Below are positions 56,742 to 64,000 of a stretch of DNA of 64,000 nucleotides, one piece after another; the first letter of the stretch is position 1; each line of letters opens with the position of its first letter. Made by a program: the position numbers and the translations under genes. The notes under the pieces were generated by a model. It was given only the letters and a program-made list of their open reading frames with translations. It did no database searches and was not told the origin of the DNA. This DNA is from Mauremys mutica. Its lineage: Eukaryota; Chordata; Testudines; Geoemydidae. The DNA lies in the NCBI RefSeq assembly GCF_020497125.1, contig NC_059072.1, forward strand, positions 302,888,781 to 302,952,780, in the 5' to 3' direction.

Positions 56742-56990
56742 TAAGTGTACTAAAAATCTGCGGCTGGCCAAGCCAGCTGACTAAGGTTCGCAGGGCTCAG
56801 GCTAAGGGGCTGTTTAATTGTGGTGTAGATGTTCAAGCTGAGGGACCTTCATACCTTGCAGAGTCCTAGAGCCCGGGCTCCAGGCCAAGCCCCAACATCT
56901 CCACCACAGTTAAACAGCCCCTTAGCCCAGGCCCCGTATGGACCAGCCGCAGCCTGTGGGTATCTAACTGCAGTGCAGACATGCCCTCAC
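56742..56990. mobile_element. Palindromic MITE, same family as 2,836
   Basis: 'gcggctggccaagccagctg' pairs with 'gtatggaccagccgcagcc', and 'aggggctgtttaattgtggt' with 'accacagttaaacagcccct'. The right end 'gtgcagacatgccct' matches the terminal type of 61,371. The frames at 56,669-57,111 cross it and are incidental. Confidence 0.75.
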
Positions 56991-57190
56991 TTTCCTGCCC
57001 CTTCCTTCCTCCTGTTAGATGCTGAGACTTTGTTGACACTTCAACAGTTACTGTACCTGGAAAAGTTGGAACACATCCAAGAGAACAGTTTAAAATAAAA
57101 TATTTTCTCATTTCTACTGCTTAAAATCCATTTCTGATGCAATAATATAGTAACGTAACTCAGGAATAGCCTGAATCACCTCCAGCTCAT

Positions 57191-57279
57191 GGGCCAGATC
57201 CTCAGCAGATACAGGTCAGCACAGCTCTACTGACATCAATGATTAGCTAAGCAGATTTAGACAACCTGAGGATCTGGTC
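57191..57279. mobile_element. Short palindromic MITE
   Basis: The ends 'gggccagatcctcagcagat' and 'acctgaggatctggtc' are inverted complements; the inner arms 'aggtcagcacagct' and 'agctaagcagattt' pair partly. Total 89 bp. Confidence 0.7.
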
Positions 57280-57935
57280 TCACTAGTTCAAATCAGTTGT
57301 GGGTCAATTGTAATCAAAAGCATCAGATACTTGGTGTCTTATTGTCAAATGAGTTGGCGGTCTCTAAGCCAACTCCTAAACAAATAATTAAGAACATAAC
57401 AAATTACACCATCACAACTAGCACTAAGCGGCACTTTTGCAGGCAACAGAGCTGGCAGAACAGTGGAAACAATTCAATTTGAAGCTTAAAAATATTCACT
57501 GAAAGCAAATTTTGAACTGCATACTCCCAGTAAAAATCACAAACTAGAGAAAATCAACCCCATAATCAACCAAGACAGCACAAAATGCAGATATTTGCTA
57601 TTCACAAATAATAAAAGAATTATTCACCGAACAACCCTACGAATAAGGAATACACTTGAAATTTCATGATTTGTTTGCAAATAGCTAGCAAACAGTAAAA
57701 GAATCAGAAAACACTTGTCAAATAAGTTATTCATTGCTTAGCATTTGCTTAGCAGAGGCTGCCAGGACTGAACAATGAGGTGCATTACTTTCAAGTCAGA
57801 GGTAAGGCACAGGGGTTAGGCAGTAGAGCTTCAATTGCAGCCACCTATGTTGTACATGTTTTGTGGGAGAAGCATTTCACTGTCCAGTGCTGTCACTCTG
57901 ACCATCTCCACAAATATTAAATTCACCATTAAAAA

Positions 57936-57937
<2 letters not shown>
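57280..57937. other. Unique sequence, no gene seen
   Basis: No supported frame. The plus frame 57,297-57,482 is not recognised. Confidence 0.4.

Positions 57938-58026
<89 letters not shown>
57938..58026. repeat. (GT)n-(GA)n microsatellite
   Basis: GT repeats run from 57,938 to 57,978, switching directly to GA repeats up to 58,026. The Cys-Val / Arg-Glu frames on the plus strand and the Ser-Leu / His-Thr frame on the minus strand are products of this repeat. Confidence 0.95.
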
Positions 58027-58027
<1 letters not shown>

Positions 58028-58137
58028 GCCATCTGGTATTTAAACTGGGTGTTAAAAGTGTGTTTATAAACAGAAACTTCAACTGGGACAGTAATAATGC
58101 TTTATGTTTCCACAGAACTTTCCCACCGAGGTTCTCA

Positions 58138-58510
58138 GATCATTTTAGAATAGAGGAACACAGGAACTGCCACCTCGGATCAGACCAGAGGTCCAGACTG
58201 CACCAGATGTCTCAGAGGAAGATGAAAGTATCCTACAGTAGATATTTATATATAATCTGCCCCTTATATGCACTAGGTCTTCTCCTAACCTTTAATAGTT
58301 AAAGATTGGCTAAAACCCTGATGCATGAGGCTTATATCTCTTCTAGTCTTTTTGTTAGCATTAATTACTATAGCTGGATATTCTGATTATACATATAAAC
58401 AATAAATCTGTTTTTGAATCTTGCTAAATTCTCAGCCTTAACAACATCCTGAGGCAATGAGTTCCAAGTCTAATTACACACTGTGTGGGGAAAAAAAATC
58501 ACATTATTAG
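58138..58510 (-). mobile_element. CR1 LINE 3' region (minus strand)
   Basis: 'acacaggaactgccacctcg', 'gatcagaccagaggtcca' and 'accagatgtctcagaggaag', later 'cagccttaacaacatcctga', 'ggcaatgagttccaagtcta' and 'acactgtgtgggg', are the reverse complement of the 3' region of the CR1 subfamily whose plus-strand tail ends near 48,796. It is diverged and lacks coding sequence. Confidence 0.75.
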
Positions 58511-60745
58511 TTTTTAATTTGCCACCTTTTACATTAATTAATAATTAAGCCTCACTATATCCCTCAGTGATAGGTATTAATATGCCAAGTTACAAGAGGT
58601 GAAACTGAGGTAAAGAAGAGGTTAAGACAATGTTTTCAAAAAAGTATCCATCAATATTTATGTCTATGGTTTTCAGCACCCAATGCGGGACACCAAAGAC
58701 CTGGTTTTCAGAAGTAATGAGCATGTGCAGTTTTCAGAAGTAATGAGCATTTGACTTCATTTTGGTGAATAAAGTAGTGTGGACTGTTGTCATTTAAAAA
58801 TAAGCTTTGTTCTATATTTTTCATCTAGTTGTCTTTTTTCCCCCCTTCCAATAGAGGTGGTTACCAATGGCTGTTACCATTACTAAAGGAATAATGCACT
58901 TTCCAAGTTGAATAGTGAAAACCACAATAGGAATCGGTTCCGATTGATCTTTCGCCATCTTTCTATAGGCAATAACATTGGAAAGCTTTTTCAAAAGGAG
59001 ATGAGGATACAGGAGAGAGAATACAACTGAAAATATCAATGAAATGTAAGCATAAATGCCATTAATAAAGCACAGCTGTAGGGTATAACTCCCCACAAAA
59101 GAGAGGCCTAATCAATAATGTACATACAAAAATTATGAATTTGCTAAATTTGCTTTTAAACTGTATAGAACTGCTCCCTAATTTCACACACACCACTAGC
59201 AAATGATTCCTTGTGTTATGTAAAGAATACTATTTGGACGTGTTGACTTCTCTAATTAGTCTATAAATACTTGACTTTTACCCACTGCTTTGGTAAGTGT
59301 GATAATTGCTGGAGAAAGGCCAAAGCATTTATGGTCAATCAGATGATGAGCGAAGGAATATGGCCCTTTCAGCTGAGTAAAATGCAAAGCATTATGTGGC
59401 AAGGCAGAAGCTATTAGCAGGATCAATATTTCTCCTCGTACCTTAATAAATCATTATATCAAAGAACAGTTGCAGGATGAAGAAAATCTCATTCTACCAA
59501 AAAGGATGCTTCCAAATCAGCAAATAAAATTGTAATTTAAATGCTAAAGACCTAATTGGTGTACAAAGGAAACTACAAGCTCAGAATACAACCCTCTGAT
59601 GCCAGACGTGTAAGCAGTTTGAATCATTAGTGAAGGAAGAAAAGCAGAAAGACAAAGAAAGAACAGCTCTGTTCAGAGCTGCACATGCATAATTTGCAAA
59701 TCGGTAAATATGTATGAACCTGCACCACTGTAGCTAACCGAAGACATTGTGTTTAGTATAGATATCATAGGTGGCAGAAGCTAAGGGAGTGCTGTGAGGG
59801 CATGGTGGTCTCTGGTATTCTAACTATTATACTGAAAATAATCCATTTCCAACTAATCACAACATTTTCTTTCTTCATCCACCTATATTATCTTTAAATA
59901 TCTGACATGTTTTTCTGGTAAAGGAGGGAAGGGAGGAAACATTCTGAAAGCTATTTTAGGGACTGTAAAATTTTCAAACACTTGCCAAATTCGAAATAAA
60001 CAAAACATCGCATGTTCACAGTTTGGATATCACAATGACTTTTAGCTCTCTTGTTCCCATGGGCCAAATCCTGCACTCCTTCTGAGGCAAACGCCTGTTA
60101 AAACTCTTGTCTTAAACGAAAGCTGAATGCCTAATATTGCATTCAATAAAGATTTATTTTGACTGGAAAAAAAAAACAAAAAAACATTGGTGAGAGTTTT
60201 GATTGAGTATAGACTGCAGGATTTTGATCTATATATTTAGTACAGTAGATGACTCCCTGACAACAGATAGGTAATAGGTGTTGGAGTTAGATATGCCACA
60301 ACAGATTAAACAACATGGAGTCACAAGTTTATGTATTGCTATTAACCACAATAGAGTAACTGCAACAGTGGTTTGGGGTTGTATTACATATGTCATTTAT
60401 CTATTACTGTGTCATATAATTAATCCTTTAGTTATTGGATTAATATCTCAGCCTACTGAGGAAGGGTGAAATAAAACAGGTGCCTGTGTGCCTATTGAAC
60501 ATAAAGGGCCTACAGACAAAATACTACACAGTGTGCAGCAAATATTCTAATCTATAGCTTTCTTTAGTCAGGCTGAGTTTAGATCTTTATTGAAGAGCTG
60601 CTGTAAAAGAGTGAATACTACTTAGCTCTTTAAGTTGTTGCTTTTCATTTCTATCACAGCATTGGAAACTTTTTCCTTGTTGACTTAAAGTTAAGAATTT
60701 TGTTATGGAAATCAAAGTGGGTACTTTCTGATTCTTCACTTTGTA
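58511..60745. other. Unique sequence; 59,320-59,520 may be conserved
   Basis: The minus frame 58,821-59,096 was rejected as a gene. The stretch 59,320-59,520 is non-repetitive, of mixed composition and lacks the CA/TG decay of old repeats, so it could be conserved noncoding DNA. No RNA gene is recognised. Confidence 0.35.
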
Positions 60746-60746
60746 T

Positions 60747-61004
60747 TTCATATGGTTGAATTCCATAGAGCTGACACCTCATAAGGTCAACAGCCATATG
60801 GCTGGAAAGCTGACACCTCTGCCTCAAAGGAAGAGGAGAGTCAGCATCATGTTGCTAAGTGACAGCTACTCTCTGTACTCTGAACCTGCAGATATGTAAC
60901 TCCCCCTCCCAGCCCCCCATCAATTTTCTGGCAACGTAGGCTTTCAGCCATATGGTTGTCAACCTTATGGGGTGTTGACCATATGGGATTCAGCCATACA
61001 TCTG
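60747..61004. mobile_element. Palindromic MITE with long terminal arms
   Basis: The left arm (60,747-60,811) 'gacacctcataaggtcaaca', 'gccatatggctg' pairs with the right arm (60,940-61,004) 'cagccatatggttgtcaacc', 'ttatggggtgttg'. About 54 bp match at around 80% identity. The centre is non-coding with a CCCC-rich patch. Confidence 0.7.
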
Positions 61005-61370
61005 GAGCCCTGAGATAAATGCACAGATAAAAATGAACAGTTAATCTATGTTGCATACTTTAAATTCTGTCTATGGATGTATTTTCTTCCAAAAGGATAA
61101 CAGATCAGCCTGTCCACAAAGCATGTCTAGAATCAGTTTGTTGGCCAATTCTCACACGGCAGAAAATAGATCAATCCTGCTTTATAGCGCATAAGAGGCC
61201 CTCTTTGGTAATATAAAACCATTTGTTTATATATTTAATTGTTTGCATGGCTCTGAAGACTCCTCCTTTTCTACGAAGAGGTGTCGCTGTCCTGTCTGTC
61301 ACATCAGGCTCATTAACACACATCAACATCGCATCACTATAGCCTCCAATAATATTTTAAAAAGCAGTCT
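61005..61370. other. Unique sequence, no gene seen
   Basis: No supported frame, RNA gene or repeat. Confidence 0.4.
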
Positions 61371-61661
61371 AAGGGTACGTCTATTCTGAAAAGAAAAAAT
61401 GACAGCACTGAGTCTGAGAGGTTGGGTCAACTAACTCAGGCTTGCAGGGCTTGGGCTGCGCGGCTAAAAACTGCAGTGTTGATATTTGGGCTCCAAGACC
61501 CTTCGCCCTTGCCCGGTTTTAGAGCCTGGACTCCAGCCCATGTCTGGACGTCTACACTGCTATTTTCAGCTCTGCAGCCTGGGCCTTACAAACGCAAGTC
61601 AATTGACACGGGCTTTGAGATTCAGTATCGCAGGTCTTTTACTGCAGTGTAGACATACCCT
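61371..61661. mobile_element. Palindromic MITE, same family as 2,836
   Basis: Begins 'aagggtacgtctattctg' and ends 'cagtgtagacataccct', with TA-rich junctions. The inner 'aactaactcaggcttgcagg' / 'gccttacaaacgcaagtcaa' and 'ctgcagtgttgatatttggg' / 'gtctggacgtctacactgc' pair imperfectly. No coding capacity. Confidence 0.75.
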
Positions 61662-61711
61662 ATGATACCATGGTAGCCTGGATCCCACAGTACCTTTTTT
61701 CCTGGCATTTG

Positions 61712-61800
61712 TCTGCCTTGTAGATTGTAAACTCTTTGGGGCAAGAACTGTCTAAGCACTAAGCACACTATCAGCACTTGACAAATAATAAGATGGGAGT
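61712..61800 (+). repeat. Old SINE/L3-like tail
   Basis: 'ttgtaaactctttggggcaa', 'gaactgtct' and 'agcacttgacaaataataag' resemble the tails at 1,075 and 24,915. Confidence 0.5.
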
Positions 61801-64000
61801 GGCCCACTATGAGCATAATCCAAAGCCCATGGATCATGCCCCATCTTATCAACAGGAGTAGGACCCACCACAAAGGTTCTGCCTAGTATCATGAACCTCA
61901 TTTTTTCTAGTCAGTGAGGTCAGTGGTGCCAGCCACTCTTTAGAGAGATGCACCTACTAACTCTTCACACAAATAATTGGGATGGTATTAAATGGGGTCA
62001 GTAAAGATTAAGGCTTTTCTTATTCCACTCAGTCTGCATGATTAACAGCCTCTATGTTTGTCATTAATGTTGGTTGCCATAGTAGCCCTTTTAAACTTGT
62101 CTCTAACAACAAAGGAGGAATTATCTTCTAACTCTAAATCAATCAGAAACCAAATGATTTTATTATTGCTGGTAAAGCATAATGAATCGTTACAACAAGG
62201 CTTTCTGAGAGGGATAAGACGTCAATTTAAATACTCAGGTGATTTTTAAAAAGCAGACAAGGAAATTAAATCATATTGACGCTGTCTTTTTAAGTGAAAA
62301 TTTTGTCTTAAGACAAATTTGAAAGACAACATACTACAAAACCTAAGAGCAACAGAAATATTTCTATGATTTTTTAAAAATGTTTTGGCCTGGATTTAAA
62401 CATTTCCATGCAGTACTTGCAACCCGAACATTATAGCATTGAGCTAGTGCATGATAGCAAAGAAGGGGAGAGGCGCAGTAGAATTGCCTATAAACAAGAG
62501 AGAAACTGACCAGTGAAGCAGAGGAAGTTTCATCTACTTCATGGACAAGGCTGTTCAGACTGTAATGGGATTGGTGGCCTGGACCGTGGGACAAATGCCA
62601 GGGACCAAATGCAGCGTCTTCTCTAACTTTAAGCCATTGTCACACACTGAGGTTTTAGATGTGCTTAGGGACCTTCAGGCTGCAACCTGCAAATTGGATC
62701 AATGTGTTTCTTGCCTGATAAATTCTAGGAGGGAGATATCAGGTCTGTTATTGGAAAACACTTTCATTTTTCTTTCTTTCTGGAGGGCAGGGTGACAGCA
62801 TCTCAAAGAAGTAATTGTTCAGCTTTTTCAAACAGTAATGTCTTGAAACTGAGAATTATTCCAATTATTGTTTTCCCTAAAATCTGCCTCATTTTGAGGA
62901 GAGGTGAAAGGTGAATTATTGAAAAGGTGGTAACCAAGCAACATCTGACATACTCAGATTTCCTTGACACTTATCAAACTGGCTTTAGTCCTAGGTCCAG
63001 TACTTGGACTGGGCTGGTCTCACTGGTCAACATCCTCTTTCTGGCAACAAAAGATTGAATAGAATTTTCAAAACTTTCAATAAGAATTGTGCTCCTAAGT
63101 CAGATTCCTGCTTTTGAATGTACTAGTCTGACTGTCCATGTAGACACTCTTCTGTCTTTGACACCACTAACTTCAAGGTACTGTTGACATGGCTGCAGAT
63201 TGTAGGAGATAGAGACATTGCGGTACTCATTTGGTTTTTCTGTTTTTTTCCTCTGAGAAGACCCAAAGAGTAATATTTGGCAATTGATCATACTGTCTGA
63301 TGTATATCCTATTACCTGTGAGGCATCAAAGGTTTTCAATGTCACCCTCCTGTTCTATGTAAATATGAGCATCTTAGGGAAATACTGAAGCAGTGCAGAC
63401 TGTGCTTCTTTCTGCATACAGAAGACATCCAGCTCGAGGTCTCTATTTCACTGAACCCAGATAATTCATTTGATTGACTTTCCTCATGTCTGGTGGAGAG
63501 GAAAACTTGATAGCAACTGGTCTGCAGAACCTCACCCAGGATAAGAGACAGATAATGCTGACAGGCCATGGAAAACAACTAGAACAAACAGAGTTTATGT
63601 CTGAAACCCTTTCTTGCAAGGCTGCTGTAATTTTCCCCAACTCCCCCCTCCCCACAAAAACCCCACAAGTGAGTGTGGAGAAGAACACTCCCTCTCCAAA
63701 ATAAAAGCCAAACTCATGAAAGGTTTCACTAAATGAAAGAGATAAAACAGTGCAATGCACTTCATAAGCATATTTATCCCTCAAATATAAAAGGAACACA
63801 TTTTTCTTCCCAAAATGAAAAGGCTGCAATTCTGTAAGTAAAAACACAAGAATACCAATACTCAAGTTTATGAATAAGCAGTCATGTTTCATCTTCTCCC
63901 CTCTACTGGATTCAACTTAGGACCTTTGTATTTGGAATCAGTCTCATTAGCTAAGAAATTGAAAGGTTCCATGGCCTCTCAGAATAAGTGTGCCTTTGGT
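61801..64000. other. Unique sequence; 62,035-62,300 may be conserved
   Basis: The frames at 62,058-62,249, 62,364-62,795, 63,100-63,345 and 63,342-63,892 show no known domain or splice context. The stretch 62,035-62,300 has clustered 'attaa' and 'aatca' cores and a 'gttgccatagtagc' sequence resembling half of an RFX X-box. No RNA gene is seen. Confidence 0.35.

Noticed and set aside
57831..58302. 155-codon plus frame and 83-codon minus frame
   Set aside because: Both are translations of the (GT)n-(GA)n microsatellite.
58821..59096. 91-codon minus frame with two hydrophobic stretches, possible membrane protein
   Set aside because: No family is recognised, there is no splice or promoter context, and T-rich sequence readily gives hydrophobic frames.
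63891..63945. tRNA B-box-like 'ggattcaacttaggacc'
   Set aside because: No A box or cloverleaf can be found upstream; probably a coincidence or a relic of an old SINE.
1..64000. Endogenous retrovirus
   Set aside because: No direct LTR pair, primer-binding site, protease or envelope-like frame was found; the retroelements present are DIRS, Penelope-like and CR1 types.

Overview
The window looks like vertebrate, almost certainly turtle (Testudines), nuclear DNA. The evidence is the repeat content. CR1 LINE tails of the turtle type occur in both orientations (15,833; 42,045; 44,150; 46,597; 48,796; 58,140). There are also DIRS-type tyrosine-recombinase retrotransposons, Penelope-like 3' ends, hAT elements, many palindromic MITEs, and an old MIR-like SINE. 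No complete host protein-coding gene can be supported; nearly all reading frames are short and explained by repeats or chance. The tract is either intergenic or inside very long introns.

Layout: 1-2,570 is mostly AT-rich unique sequence with one old SINE/LINE tail. 2,580-3,865 is a Penelope-like 3' end split by a palindromic MITE that carries a second GC-rich repeat. 4,000-6,560 holds two MITEs and an L3/CR1-like fragment. 7,615-9,460 is an internally deleted DIRS-like element with inverted termini and a broken gag. 9,460-15,400 is repeat-poor. 18,270-22,205 is a large minus-strand DIRS copy (gag, RT, RNase H, part of the recombinase) with three younger insertions nested in it. 22,205-34,000 is mostly unique sequence with scattered MITEs and a MIR-like SINE interrupted by a hAT MITE. 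34,770-38,230 holds a tiny DIRS-derived palindrome next to a second minus-strand DIRS copy. 38,467-38,891 is a Penelope insertion with an inverted 5' end and a target duplication. 39,566-41,653 is a hAT-like element with a 1.3-kb hAT (ZBED-like transposase remnant) nested in it. 41,960-48,800 is CR1-rich. 48,800-56,400 and 59,100-64,000 are largely unique and include tracts with the look of conserved regulatory DNA.

The protein-coding remnants are all from mobile elements and all are broken: RT catalytic acidic residues are replaced in both DIRS copies, the recombinase His is replaced in copy B, and the CR1 RT motif is altered. The most interesting signal is an approximately 80-bp retroposed unit present twice (21,806-21,888 and 46,728-46,808), each copy flanked by an 11-13 bp target duplication. 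Each can fold on the minus strand into the stem II / GAAA / stem III portion of a hammerhead ribozyme, with compensatory changes in stem II between the two copies. A parallel, eroded version sits in the Penelope 3' ends. Family names rest on recognition of motifs and remembered repeat structure; no database search was run.
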